From NCBI RefSeq assembly GCF_019393635.1, contig NC_057864.1:83330882-83394881 (forward strand): a DNA stretch of 64,000 nucleotides. Direction: 5' to 3'. This stretch comes from Dromiciops gliroides (Eukaryota > Chordata > Mammalia > Microbiotheria > Microbiotheriidae). Position 1 is the first letter of the stretch. Each line of letters opens with the position of its first letter. A model generated the notes under the pieces. It was given only the letters and a program-made list of their open reading frames with translations, was not told the DNA's origin and did no database searches. Below are positions 1 through 11,351 of this stretch, piece by piece. A program made the translations under genes and the position numbers.

Positions 1-779
1 TTTAAACAAATTTGTCATATAAATTATTTCTATAAACTGATATGCATTATTTTATAAAACAGTTATTTAAGGAATTAAAATACTAAGTTATACGTATTAG
101 AATATATCGAGGTATATCTAAATATAATAATGTAGAAAAGTTACATTATATATGTCATATATGTGTCTGTGTATATCATATCTATGTTTGATATATGCAT
201 AAAATATAATTATATATCACAAATTAAACAAAAATTAAAAAAAAGAATCTCCTGGTGTACAGGTACTGCTAACATTGTGGCATCTGGGGGCCATAATTAA
301 AACACAAAAGTGGATTTTAAAAGACAAACAATTAAAATGTGAAAGGGCGAACAGAATCTGTGGTGCTCCTAGAAGGATATCAGATACTACACAGTCTTGT
401 ATGAATTGTCCCTTTCTTTTATTTTTTTTTTCCCTACTGCACAATCCACGTACTGGGTTGCCAGTACAAAAGTGAAAATGAGTTTACTAATAATATCATA
501 TGAATTCTTAAAGTCACAGAAGTTAAAAAGGGGGTGGTGAGGATTGGCTGTATAGGTATGCGCAAAATAGAAAACAGAAGCTTGTTTTTGGGAAAGGCAG
601 TAAATTTTGGAGAGAAGCAGAAAAATTTCAAGTAGAATGTGGGACTTGAGGTGATCCCTGAAGGAAACTAAAGATTCTAATGGGTTAAGGTTAAAAAAAA
701 GAGAGAGAGAGAGATTTTTGACATGGAGACCAATAGAAAGGCTCAGAGATAGGAGGTGAAATGTTTTGTGCAAGGAACA
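1..779. other. AT-rich DNA, nothing recognised
   Basis: Very AT-rich sequence with ATAT-type low complexity near 80-230 and a short GA run near 700. The open frames here are short, lack codon structure and match nothing I recognise. No repeat family, exon or RNA gene can be supported. Confidence 0.6.
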
Positions 780-1280
780 GCACATAAGCCAGCATGTTGT
801 AGAGTATGTGGAAGGGAGTGAAATGTAATTATGTGTGACAGATTGAGACCATGTAATGAAGTACCTAAAATGTCAAATAAAGGAATTTATATTTGATCCT
901 TGATGTAATAGTCAAAATAATTTTGGGAGGAAGGGAAATTATGTGGTTAGAACTATGCTTTTGGAAAACTGCATTGGCATCCAGTTGGAGGATGTATCAG
1001 AATGAAGAGACACTTGAAGCAATGAGTCCACTTAGGGAGCAATTGTAGTAGTGCTAGTGAGAGATGAAAAGCTTCTGGACTAAGAAAATGGCTGTGTCAG
1101 TAGATGAGAGAAATGTGGAGATAGAAATGGCAAGTTTGAAAATTCATCACTTTAAATATCTTGCTATTGCCTAATGACCTAGCATGTATTCTCTAAACTA
1201 AGGCACCATTGACAATCTGGTAGAAGGAGGTAACTGATGGATTTTAAGATAGTCATTTTGGATATTTGTTTAGAAAATAT
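780..1280 (+). repeat. Ancient interspersed repeat, family unassigned (copy 1)
   Basis: The stretch has the wording of a widespread mammalian repeat: a gene-like run ending in 'tttatatttgatccttgatg', then '...ttatgtggttagaactatgcttttggaaaactgcattgg', then an alternating 'gcaattgtagtagtgctagtgagag'. A second diverged copy lies near 24150-24760. It is heavily mutated and non-coding. I cannot name the family with confidence. Confidence 0.45.
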
Positions 1281-1734
1281 TTGATATGCCAACTGAGAGA
1301 TGAGCTAAAATAGCATGTAAACCAATTTTTTCCTATTTAAAATGAATTTATCAAAATGAGTCAATATTTAATAATACTTGATTATGCTTTTTCACCAAAT
1401 TAAGAGAAAATATCATTTTAGTACCATTAGACTAATGCCTTTGCTAATATAATCAATTGTATAAAGTTACCCTACTTCCGATTTGTTTTCCTAGAGCAAT
1501 ATTAATTCACCCTGAAGCTCTTCAAATGATGAGAAACTGTTGAAAGAATATCACATTGGTCAAAATGTATTCACAAATTAAATTTGAAAAGTTTCTTTCG
1601 ATTCCCTTTATTATTATATTATAGTGTTGATTGCATTAAAAGGTACATTTACCTTTTTTCTTCATCTTAAAGTTTTTATTCTCTAGAATATTTTTAACAA
1701 TATATTAAAAGAAATATGCATAACCCTTTCTGTT
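1281..1734. other. No feature recognised
   Basis: AT-rich single-copy-looking sequence; no open frame, repeat signature or RNA fold stands out. Confidence 0.5.
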
Positions 1735-1902
1735 TACATCAGAATTTAAACTCTAGTGGTTCCCTCTCACCTCCTGGATCAAATGTTAAATCCTCTCTTT
1801 GACATTCCTTACCTCATTATTCCTAACCTAGCTCTTTTACCTGCCCAGTCTTTTTACACATTCTTTGAATCAGTGACATTAACTTAATTGCTCATCCTCA
1901 AA

Positions 1903-2050
1903 AGAGATGGTGTGGGGGCAGCTAGATGGTGCTGTGGATAAAGCACTGGCCTTGGATTCAGGAGAACCTGACTTCAAATCTGGCCTCAGGCACTTGGCAC
2001 TTACTAGCTGTGTGACCCTGGACAAGTCACTTACCCCTCATTGCCCTGCC

Positions 2051-2130
<80 letters not shown>

Positions 2131-2131
2131 T
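1903..2131 (+). mobile_element. tRNA-derived marsupial SINE with (GA)n tail, with TSD
   Basis: The head 'gggggcagctagatggtgc' and body through 'tgtgaccctggacaagtcac' match the dominant SINE of the window. A 9-bp TSD (AGAGATGGT) lies at 1903-1911 and 2123-2131, so the element spans 1912-2122. Its tail has become a perfect GA repeat rather than poly-A. Boxes A and B of the tRNA-like polymerase III promoter are recognisable but degenerate, so this is not a tRNA gene. Confidence 0.9.
2056..2128. repeat. (GA)n microsatellite, about 36 units
   Basis: Uninterrupted GA dinucleotide run forming the 3' tail of the SINE at 1912. Likely polymorphic in length. Confidence 0.97.
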
Positions 2132-2390
2132 TCATCTCCTGACTCCTGGAATTTTCAATGGTTGTCTTCCATGAATAGAATTTTCTGGCTACTCATCTCT
2201 GTCCTCTGGTTTCCCTTCCTTTCTTAAAGTCTCAGTTAAAATTTCAACTTCTATAAGTAGCCTTTCTTTATCCCCCTTGATCCCTCTGTTTATAGTAGAA
2301 CCTGTATAAATCAGGTTTGTACATGGTTGTCTACATGATATCTCTTCCCTTAGACTGTGAACTCCTGGAGAACAGGGATTATTCTCTGAC

Positions 2391-2392
<2 letters not shown>

Positions 2393-2457
<65 letters not shown>
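2393..2457. repeat. (TA)n microsatellite, about 30 units
   Basis: Pure TA run between the end of the L2 fragment and the SINE at 2462. It can form a hairpin or cruciform. Confidence 0.97.
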
Positions 2458-2459
<2 letters not shown>

Positions 2460-2628
2460 CCTGGGGCAGCTAGGTGGTGCAGTAGAGAAAGCACTGGCCT
2501 TGAATTCAGGAGGACTTGATTTCAAATCCAGCCTCAGACATTTGAAACTTACTAGCTGTGTGACCCTGGGCAAGTCACTTTACCCTCATTGCCCTGCAAA
2601 AAAACAAAACCAAAAACAAAATATTCCC
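2454..2628 (+). mobile_element. tRNA-derived SINE, with TSD
   Basis: Full-length copy beginning 'ggggcagctaggtggtgc' and ending 'cattgccctgc' plus an A-rich tail. The TSD is ATATTCCC at 2454-2461 and 2621-2628. The target lay at the edge of the TA microsatellite. Confidence 0.92.
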
Positions 2629-2649
2629 AGGATTTAAAACAATGTTTTT

Positions 2650-2804
2650 TGTTTTTAATTAAAGTATTTTATTTTTTCCAGTTACATGTAAAGATAGTTC
2701 TCAACATTTGTTTATACAAGCTTTCCAATTTCAGATTTTTCTCCCTCCCTCCCCTCTTTCTCCTTTCCTCTAGACAGCAGGTAATCTGATATAGGTTATA
2801 TACA

Positions 2805-2850
<46 letters not shown>

Positions 2851-3136
2851 CACACACATATATATACATATATACACACATATATATACATACACACACA
2901 CATATATATATATATGTGCATGTATATATATATATATATATATAAAACATTAAACATATGTCTGCATTAGTCATGTTATAAGAGAAGAATCAGAGCATTG
3001 AGGAACAACCTCAGAATAGAAAAACAACATCACCAAAAACAAAAGAAATAGTATGGTTCAATCAGCATCTATACTCCACAGTTCTTTTTTTTTTTTTTTC
3101 TGGATTTGGAGATCCCCTTCCATCATGAGTCCCCTG
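2650..3136 (-). mobile_element. L1 3' end, antisense, with internal microsatellite
   Basis: Reverse-complement match to the 3' UTR of the L1 at 32344-38893: 'ttccagttacatgtaaagat', then the C/T tract 'ctccctccctcccc', 'cagcaggtaatctgatatag', and finally 'ctggatttggagatcccc' next to the ORF2 stop. It is 5'-truncated just upstream of the ORF2 end. The TA-rich segment of the 3' UTR has expanded (2801-2943). Confidence 0.88.
2801..2943. repeat. Compound TACA/TA/CA microsatellite
   Basis: (TACA)n followed by mixed TATA/CACA runs, derived from the TA-rich part of the L1 3' UTR. The same position is also repetitive in the L1 copies at 25136, 38680 and 50083. Confidence 0.95.
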
Positions 3137-4440
3137 AAAAAGCAATGGTTCTTAACAAATACTTATTGACTGTTTTACCAGAGATGTAACATACTATACT
3201 TTTCCAAAATTATATTCAGCTTTCTTCTTTCATATTTAACTTTTAATTAGATATATCTAGTTGTGAAAGAGTTCCAAACTGTTAACAATTTCATGTATAT
3301 TTCCCATTGCATTTCATTGAGCTTTACATATTTAGATGCCATGTCCCTTTGTGGGTGAGTATATTAACTACTGAAATCATTTCATGTATTGTGCTATTAA
3401 TCATAATGTATCACCACTGTTAATTTCTCTTAAGTGTGTATCTTGGTACTGTAGTCTTATCTAACCTCACAATTGTCTCATATACTATGAGGATTTCACC
3501 TGATGCATAATTAATTCTGTTCTAACCTCTCATTTTAATCTATTCTAAATAATTATTTTTTCAAATATGTTTCTTGTAATAGAATATCAGTGCCTTCTGA
3601 TACTTTCCTCATATATTTTATTTTTTTGTTTTTTTATTTTTTGGGGTTTTTTTTGTTTTTTTGTGGGGCAATAGGGGGTTAAGTGACTTGCCCAGGGTCA
3701 CACAGCTAGTAAGTGTCAAGCGTCTGAGGCCGGATTTGAACTCAGATACTCCTGAATCCAAGGCCTGTGCTTTATCCACTGTGCCACCTAGCTGCCCCAT
3801 ATATTTTATGAATGAACTTATCCCATTCAAGTTTATAATTATGGTTGCTTAGTTTTCTTGTTTTCCCCAACATTATATCCTCATTGTTTTCTCCTCTTTA
3901 CTTCCTATCCTAATCTTTACACAAATAACAGATGGCAAAAGAAAGAGATTGTGTTTAACAACCATATAATATAACTGGTATAGTTTGATCTCACTTTCTT
4001 CTCTTTACTTTTATGATCCATCCTCCTAAAGTTGATTGGCTTGCTGTTGACTTTTGCCCCAACACTACACTTTTTATTAAATCTCCCCCCTCCATTGCAC
4101 TACTTATTTTCCTTAATTAATTTATTAATAAACCATATTCTGTGATCAACATTCTGTTTCCCATTTCAGATAGGAATGAGGTTTATGATTCCTCACCCCC
4201 ACTCCAAAGAGGCATATATTCTTCATGTTTTCATATTAATTTTGAGTATCTCAATTATGATAAATAGTGACTTCATTTCTTACATAATATATTTCCCTAC
4301 TCCTTTTTTCCCCTCTCTATAAAAGGAAAGAAAAAAACATCCACAGACCCTATATTTTGCTTAATGTGTCTGTCAACCTTGGTGACAGTAGAATTCTGAA
4401 GTGATTCCATCTTTTGTGTGCTTTGGGATATTTTTATTTT
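3137..4440 (-). repeat. Probable old L1 segment (ORF2 N-terminal/inter-ORF part), antisense
   Basis: The wording resembles the reverse strand of L1 around the inter-ORF linker: 'gaacttatcccattcaagtttataattatgg', comparable to the 'ttcatcccattcttattcac' stretch in the antisense L1 at 24993-30281, followed by C/T-rich linker sequence. It is strongly diverged with no open frame left. A younger SINE sits at 3622-3798. Boundaries are approximate. Confidence 0.45.
3611..3809 (-). mobile_element. tRNA-derived SINE, antisense, with 11-bp TSD
   Basis: Reads '...gttaagtgacttgcccaggg...gccacctagctgcccc', the reverse complement of the SINE. The TSD ATATATTTTAT is at 3611-3621 and 3799-3809, so the element is 3622-3798. 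The poly-T on the left is the reverse of its A-rich tail. Confidence 0.93.
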
Positions 4441-4939
4441 TATTTTTACTATACATTTAAATAATTATTGTTTTGTAAAAGCTAATTATAATTGACATAA
4501 CAGAATATTACAGAGGTACAAAAGTTCATAGACCAGAATAATCCAGGGGATAATTCTTGGAACTGATGAATGAGGAAAAGAAAAAAAATACAATGGATTT
4601 AATAATGTGGATAAAGGTATATAATGCTTACTCACATAGGAGCAAATTTACCAAATCAACATAGTTCTATCACTTTTCCTAGAAATATACAGAACTTTTT
4701 GAAGACTACTGAAGGGAAAGATATCACTAAATTTTGAATTTTTCTGAGTTTAGAGCAACGAAAGGTCATGACAGGGAAAGGATTCCATCCAAAGGATTTT
4801 CTGTCAAAATGGCTGATTACTTTTTTTCATACTGTGTCAAGCAGCAAATGAAGCAAGAATAGCAATGACAAACTTTAAGAAAATAGAAGTAAATAGACAG
4901 GAATGATGATGAAAATGAAATCCAAATTAAAAATAGAAC
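4441..4939. other. No feature recognised
   Basis: AT-rich non-coding DNA; short A-rich runs only. Confidence 0.5.
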
Positions 4940-5095
4940 AAAATAATTGGAATTAAGAAGATGGGATCAAATCACATCTTTGTCACTATCTAGTGGTAAA
5001 ACAATGGCTAAGTACTTAAATTCTCTAAATTTTAATTTTCTCACCTGCAAAATGGAGACACTGATTCTGTAAAATGTAATTCAAGAACTTATCAT
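4940..5095 (+). repeat. MIR/THER1-type core-SINE fragment
   Basis: Contains the MIR-style order 'tttgtcactatctagtgg...aagtacttaaattctctaaattttaattttctcacctgcaaaatggag'. It is old and heavily mutated, with ends uncertain. Confidence 0.6.
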
Positions 5096-5449
5096 AAATT
5101 TCCAATGAGAATGCATATGAATGGTCAATCTGTAAATTATGTAAAAATGAAATCTATAATTGCTATTAAAAACTGATTACTAATCTTTACATGTAATGGA
5201 AAAAATAATAGAATAATAGATACATAAGTTATGCAGACATTATTTTTTAAAACTTTTATGGTATATATGGCAAAAATATTATAGTATTATTCAAGGAAAA
5301 GTTTTCTTTATCATAATAATGTGAAAATGGATACCCTAATTTACTTGAATACCCCACTTATCCAAGTAATCAGAACAACTTATGAGCACTAGCTGCATTG
5401 GCTAACACACCAGCTATCCTTTGCAGTGACCAAAGTCAACCTAGCTGGA

Positions 5450-6118
5450 AAATAAGTAACTCTGGAGCCAACCAATACTAACATTGAAGCAGATCCTGAA
5501 CTATTTGGTCATGGTCATTTATGGACCTTGAAGAGACATTCCTGTCTTACCTGACTGCAAGTTATGACACTATCGACATATCCCATTTATGGTCTTCTTG
5601 TCTCCAACACTCCCCCAACTCTCATTATGGGACTTTCAGAATTATCCTGTTTTTTTAGAGACCTCCCTTTCAAGACATCTACTAATCAAGCCTTGGACTG
5701 TGAACTGCTTATCACCAAGGATGCTTTCTGACTTATATATCAAAGGCCACATCTTTGACCCCCGGAATTCCTTACTCCCCCTTCCCCTTATGAATGGAAC
5801 CCATTGACTAAGCCCACCTTTCCCTCCAAAATTTCTTAACTGCCTTTGTTTAAAATATACATAAACACACAGAATCTACTACCTGGCATCCTGTTCAGCA
5901 TAGGCTTGATAGCAGCTATACAGCAGGTTACATTTTTCTTTTCTCCCTTGCTTAATAAAAACCTTTCTTTAATTTTACAGGTATTGCCTTTCTATGGTTT
6001 TCTTCTCCTTTGGGAAGAAGGGGATTTAAATCTCTAGAACTGGTCCTGCATTCTATTGTCTTCTCCTTTGGGGAATGAGAGATCTAAATTTCATTTAAGA
6101 GAGGTTTGCCTCAGTTTA
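5450..6118 (+). repeat. Putative old LTR, family unassigned
   Basis: The sequence has the layout of an LTR 3' part: C-rich U3-like stretch, then 'cttgcttaataaaaacctttctttaattttacagg' (polyadenylation signal region), then 'ccttctatggttttcttctcctttgggaag' with a repeated 'cttctcctttggg' motif, ending 'ctcagtttaca'. I could not find a TSD and the 5' limit is a guess. The short open frames inside look fortuitous. Confidence 0.35.
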
Positions 6119-6394
6119 CAATATTGACAACAATAAAATGTAAGGTTGACATTGTACTAAAATAAGTGTACCTCGATACTTGTTACAGATTTTCATTCTA
6201 AGTTGTGGAGCTCCTCATTAATTGATTCCATTTACTTAACAATAGGTAATTAAATGTAAAGAACTGATGGAAATCTTGCATCTCTGAATATAAATGTGTA
6301 TACTTGTCTTATATCATATTATCTAGAGACAAACTTACTTAAGGAGAAGTATCAAGATTTCAAACTTTCACTGTAAATATCAGCTTATTGTAGG

Positions 6395-6590
6395 GGATAA
6401 TATGCTAGTCTTTTAGTCAAGTAATACCAAGTGTCAGTCACATAATCTTTCTCCCTTTGATTCCTTAGTTGAAAAGTGGGAATGCTAATACTTCGAGCAT
6501 CAAAGAGATGGGTTTGTATTGGGGCACAGATAATATGATTTATGTAAAGGACATTACAAATAATTATAAAAATATCAGAAACAATTACTA
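6395..6590 (+). repeat. MIR/THER1-type fragment
   Basis: Diverged match to the core-SINE order (tRNA-like 'gtgtcagtcacataatctttctc', then 'ccttagttgaaaagtgggaatgctaatact', then a 'taaaggacatta' tail). Non-coding. Confidence 0.5.
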
Positions 6591-6904
6591 TTAGTATTTA
6601 TGTTGTCTACCATATTATTATACTATCAACTAAGCATTATTTTCCTGTTTATGAATTGTACCAAATAAGGACTTTTTTAGTTCAGCTAGATAGCTTAACT
6701 TAGTTCTTCATCATTAAAATTTTCTGTCAACAAACTCCTGATTATCAGGAACATTAATTTGTGTCTTTTGTCCCACCTCTTCCCTGCAGATTTTGAATAC
6801 TGTCCTGATAACAAATTATGTTTGCTCCCTTTAAGTCAGCCAAAGTAAGGAGCAGCTTTTCACCAGAATTCTGACTACTTTGTGATGAGTTTTTGGGTCC
6901 TTGA

Positions 6905-7175
6905 TAACCAAGAATGGAAGGAATGGAGAGTAAGAAAGAAGGAAAGAGTGAAGGAAGGGAAAGAGAAAAGGAGAAAGAGAGGGAGGGAAGAAGGAAAACA
7001 GGAAGGAAAGGGAGACATAAGAAGAAAGGAAAGACAGAAGAAAAGAAAGGAGAGAGGAAGGAAGAAGGAAAGAAGGAATGAAAAGTGGAAGGAAGAAAGG
7101 AAGAGAGAGAAAATGGAATAAGGAAAAGAAAGTAAATCAAAAGAAAGAAAAAGAAATGAGGAAAAGAAAAAAGTA
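6905..7175 (+). repeat. Long polypurine (GGAA/GAAA)n tract
   Basis: About 270 bases that are nearly all A or G, with irregular GGAA, GAAA and GGAG units. Such homopurine tracts can adopt triplex (H-DNA) structure. Apparent open frames on both strands here are composition artefacts. A MIR fragment follows. Confidence 0.9.
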
Positions 7176-7194
7176 CACAAGGGCAACCACTTCT

Positions 7195-7445
7195 GAATCT
7201 ACCCTGGAAAAGATAAGTGATATAGTGGAGAGAGTTCTGGACATAGAGTCAGGGTTGAATCTGGCCTTACCTATGTGACTTTGAGGACGAAACTAAACTT
7301 CTGTTTGTCTCCAATTCATCAATAAAAATGATCATAATAATATGACTTCCCTCACAGTTTTGTTGTAAGAATCAAATGAGATAATATTTGTGAAGTGTTT
7401 AGAAAAATTTACTGTTATTGCTGCTGATTATGATGATAATGGTGA
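7195..7445 (+). repeat. MIR/THER1 core-SINE
   Basis: Good core-SINE order: 'gtggagagagttctggacatagagtcagg', 'ctatgtgactttgagg', 'aaaaatgatcataataatatgacttccctcacagttttgttgtaagaatcaaatgagataat'. Sense orientation, non-coding. Confidence 0.75.
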
Positions 7446-8590
7446 TGGTGATGATTAATAGCCACTAAATAGTAAAAGAGTCCATAGCCCAGGAAGCAAT
7501 GAATAATATCATATTTTAAATGTTGGAGAAAATACTCATATTGTTTTAATGCTTATCCATTGGACTATTGGTGTACTGCAAAATCCCAACTGTGAAAATT
7601 CTTTTCATCATTGCAGAAAAATAAGTAAAGCCTAAAGAAATTGTAAACTATTACTGAAGTTTGTTTTATAATGGAAGTGATTCTAAGTAAATGATAATGT
7701 TTCCCTTGACAATATATGTGGCAATTATTTATGAGGATTTATGTGTTTTTTCAACAGGATTAATATAATATTAATTCTTTTTTTGACATTTAAACCAAAA
7801 GATAAATATCAGATGTTCACTAATCTGTGCAAAATTTATGCAATTTAAGTATTTTTACTTTCTAATATCTATAGCAAAAAATCAAATATAAAATCATGTC
7901 AAGGAAATAATACCACTAATAACACCATGCCAAACAAGTCTTTGTTTTGAAAAGTTTTTTTGAAAGTCTTTTTCTTTCTCTGCTTTTAATGTATAGAGTT
8001 GTTTTATTAGAAATTAAAATTAAACAATTAAGAAGGTGCCAGTCTATTAAGTCATATTACCTCTCTTTTTTTTGCACAATCTCCCCTATTAATCCCTATA
8101 TGAGTCATCTTCAATAAAGTATGCCTCACACTTTTGTTTCAATCATTAATCAGAATTATATAAAGACATGAATATTAAAAAAGGATATTTTGTATATACC
8201 TATGTAAATAAAATATAATACAAAAATATAAAGGTATTCATCTTTTGTTAAGCTAATATCCCCTAGAGAAATAGCAACCACTCAACTTAAAGATGTTTTC
8301 CATGTGAACAAAGGCATTCTTATTATTGCATACTAAAAATATGTGTTTAGGTTTTTGTGAAGTATAACATCTAAGTGTGTATCTAAAAATCTAATATGTG
8401 GTTGCCTTGAATTAGAAGCTTATAGCACCAGTCTTTGGGGCATTGGGGCATTAAGCATTTATTAAAGTATTTAGAAGTTAGCAATAGAGAGAAGAAGAAT
8501 ATGTGTAGTTCAGAAGGAAACCTAACTACCCTGTTGACTCTGCCAGGACCTCCAACTGGAAAAAAAAAAAAAAAGACCAATCCCCCTTTC
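7446..8590. other. No feature recognised
   Basis: AT-rich DNA without open frames of note. A poly-A run (8560-8573) marks the edge of the LTR fragment that follows. Confidence 0.5.
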
Positions 8591-8594
8591 TCTC

Positions 8595-8832
8595 TAGTGG
8601 AAGCGCTCTGTGGGCTGGCCTAGGCACAGTCCCCCCACACACATCTCCAAACTAATTGGCTGGTAGCATTGATTGACATAACTTACAGGAATTTCTATGA
8701 ATAGATGTAACTTCTGGATGCCAGGCAGCTTCCCTACACTAGTCACATGCTTTCTCCTAAGGCAGGCGGTGCCCTAGTTCTCACAATGTCTTTCCCAGCA
8801 AGGCAGTGGCACTCTGATTCTTACAGTTTGAA
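8595..8832 (-). repeat. Partial ERV LTR, antisense
   Basis: The reverse complement aligns with the 5' part of the solo LTR at 16357-16849: shared blocks include 'tgctgggaaaga', 'catccagaagttacatctat' and 'ccaattagtttggag'. Only the U3-like portion is present; the polyadenylation-signal part is missing. Confidence 0.65.
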
Positions 8833-9094
8833 CTATATTTTGTAATGTTGAAATAACATTAATGACTCTACTTTGCTTCTATCTGGCATTTTGTGAAATT
8901 ATATATTAAAGTCACATGAGTTTAGAGAAGTCATAAGATTACTCCCTCTGCCAATACTCACTCAATTTAAAGAATGTAATAAAACAATGTATTTTTCTTT
9001 CTCTCCTAAATGTCTCCTGATTGTCTCCCTATCCTCTCCAGCTAACCCTCACTGTCAAGTCACTATTTCCAAAGTCACTCCCCCATAATAAGTA

Positions 9095-9345
9095 TTAGTT
9101 GGTGCTGTTGTTCAGTCCTTTTTTCAGTCATATCTGACTCTTCATGACCCCATTTTAGGTTTTCTTGGCAAAGATGCTAAAGCAGTTTGCCATTTCCTTC
9201 TCTATCGCACTGTAATGATGAGGAAACTAAGAGAATTCTCTAAAGTCACATAGTAAGAATGTATCTGAGCCCAGACTTGAACTTAGGAAGATGAATCTTT
9301 TTGACATCAGGCCCACAGGTGTTTCCACCATGTCAACTGGTTGAC
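9095..9345 (-). repeat. Long composite marsupial SINE (MAR1-like), antisense
   Basis: Typical block order: 'ttgttcagtccttttttcagtcatatctgactcttcatgaccc', 'tttcttggcaaagatgctaaagcagtttgccatttccttctc', 'gaggaaactaag', then a degenerate tRNA-like end. Related copies lie at 15241, 19975 and 40020. Confidence 0.75.
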
Positions 9346-9364
9346 CATATAAGAAATTGGGTGT

Positions 9365-9510
9365 CTTAACCCCATCTCTCTTTGAAGCAATAAGGGTTAA
9401 AGGACTTTCCCAGGGTCGCTATTAAGTGTTGAAGGCAAGATTTGAACTCAGGTCCCCCTGACTCCAGAGCCAGTGCCCTATCAACTTTTCTGTTTAGGTA
9501 CTCCTGTGTT
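9365..9510 (-). repeat. Degenerate tRNA-derived SINE, antisense
   Basis: Shares 'gggttaaaggactttcccagggtc' and 'gatttgaactcaggtccccctgactccagagcc' with the SINE family, but is older than most copies in the window and lacks a clear TSD. Confidence 0.7.
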
Positions 9511-10012
9511 AAACTTTTAATCCTGTTTTTCATTCGTTCTAAATGCATATTAATGAGGTAAAGACCAATGTTCTGGGTCCTTGGCTACTGAAAGCTTTAG
9601 TCTTAGTTTGTCATACAATTGACATTCACTGCTTAATAAATCATTGTCTGGATGATAGTAGATTTCTTTATTTCAGTGTAAGAAATGTATATAGGCAACA
9701 ATTTGTGTAAGCAGAAATAGAAAGAATAGTTGAAATAAATGTTTTTTTGTTTGTTTCATTGAAAGAGATGACCTTCCTATATGTAGTTAACTAGCTAGCT
9801 ATTTCAAATATTATATACATTTATACTTTTACTTTTATCTCAGCAGGTCCATAATATGTTAGAAGCAAACTCATCTAAGAAAGAAAAAGAAATGTCCAAA
9901 TGATGACTAATGTAGGAATAAACATGGTATGAAGACTCCAAAAAGGGAAAAAATAAAATAGAATAACTCCTCAGGCCAAAAGTCAAACATGCCCCCCAAT
10001 CCCCCCCACCCC
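9511..10012. other. No feature recognised
   Basis: AT-rich DNA ending in a C-rich tract (9997-10018) in which the following LTR inserted. Confidence 0.5.
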
Positions 10013-10488
10013 CACCCCTGTGATAAAAAATAATGGAATTTGGCAGATGCCCAGGGGTCCCACCTGATTATTTACTATTGTTTGAGTTGGGTAAGAATGG
10101 GACACTAAGTACCTTCTTAAGGATGATTGGATGGAGGCCACACCTGGCTGGCCCTGAATGAGGTGTTGGTGTACTACTGACTTCAACAAGAGACCATCCT
10201 CAACTAATCAGCTTGAAGGACCTCCCCTTTGGGGGAAGGAGAGAGGAATGAGGAAGTGAATGCTCGCTCAGAGAAGAACTCTCCTTTTGGTGAGGAAGAG
10301 GTGTGTGGCAAGAGGAAGAACAGGAGTCCCCCTTGTTCAGGATAATCAGTTTGGTGGTTAGAGATTTCATGTGGGCTGCTAAGAAAGGAAATTGATTTCT
10401 TTCTCTCTAGCTATACTGAGTTAGATCTAAGCTAAGACTTCCATGCTATAAGGAATCTATTCTCAATCTCTAGTTCTCTTCAGTAACT

Positions 10489-10564
<76 letters not shown>

Positions 10565-10615
10565 ATATGTGTGTGTATATATGCATATGTATATGTGTGT
10601 GTATATATGTATGTA

Positions 10616-10663
<48 letters not shown>

Positions 10664-10783
10664 AATCTTTAAAAGCCTAAACTCTTTCTGAATTTATCAG
10701 TGATTTTAGCCAGCTTCCCCCCGCCAAGACTCGGGGTTGGGACAGATTAGGATCCACGATTTGGATTTTAAACAACACACCCC
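10013..10783 (+). mobile_element. Solo LTR with 6-bp TSD (same family as the 49950 LTR)
   Basis: Begins TGTGATAAA at 10019 and ends TTTAAACAACA at 10777, flanked by CACCCC at 10013-10018 and 10778-10783. It aligns along its length with the LTR at 49950-52457 ('cagatgcccaggggtcccacctgatt', 'cttccatgctataaggaa', 'gattttagccag'). No internal retroviral sequence remains, so it is a solo LTR left by LTR-LTR recombination. A TA/GT microsatellite has expanded just upstream of the 'aaaagcctaa' block. Confidence 0.88.
10493..10663. repeat. (TA)n(GT)n compound microsatellite inside the LTR
   Basis: TA run, GT run, mixed TATG/TGTA units and a second GT run. The related LTR near 52340 has only 'cttataatatatcttttaataaac' here, so the expansion arose after insertion. 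Confidence 0.95.
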
Positions 10784-11351
10784 TCATCCTGTCACAAATT
10801 TTGCTTAAATAATTCCCCAACTCCTTTGTACATTTTCCTCAGGGTCCTCATGGGTATAGAGGAGGAAGAATGTGACTCTAGGTTGAGGAAAATATTTTTT
10901 ACGTACCAACTTAATTAAACATAATCCCAACCTCCCAGAAACCTTATGTGTACAAGGGAAGAATATGTCCCATGTCTGGGAAGTGTTTTGCAACTTCTTT
11001 CTTGGTATGCTTTCTTAGTAAATATACCTTCATATAGTTAACATATGGCAACTGATTGATTTCAGGAGAATAGCACAAAGGATGATGACTTCAAAGCAAC
11101 AATGTTAGAAGCCATAGCTTTTCAAAGAAAGAATCCTGAAGAGAAAGTTATATTCTCCCCTTTGGATACCTAATTGTGCAGTTAGAAATTGATAAATGCC
11201 CCAAGAAAATATATTAAACCAACAGAGATTTATCCAGCAAAGAAGAACTCATGCAGTCATGTTTGAATGTCAAATTTTCTATTCATCTCTAGTCTTTTTA
11301 TATTGAATGGTTGAAATTTGTTTCATTAAATACCCACTTGTACCCTCTCTC
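10784..11351. other. No feature recognised
   Basis: Moderately AT-rich, no convincing open frame or repeat. Confidence 0.5.

Larger units (their letters stand above)
1735..2394 (+). repeat. L2 (CR1-group) LINE 3' end, split by a SINE
   Basis: The sequence ends with the typical L2 3' tail wording 'gactgtgaactcctggagaacagggatt', preceded by C/T-rich 'cctttctttatcccccttgatccctc'. It is 5'-truncated and non-coding. A younger tRNA-derived SINE interrupts it (1912-2122), and a TA microsatellite follows immediately. Confidence 0.65.

Noticed and set aside
2669-2974. Tyr/Ile/Cys/Val-rich frame of 101 codons
   Set aside because: Produced by the TA/CA microsatellite of the L1 3' UTR.
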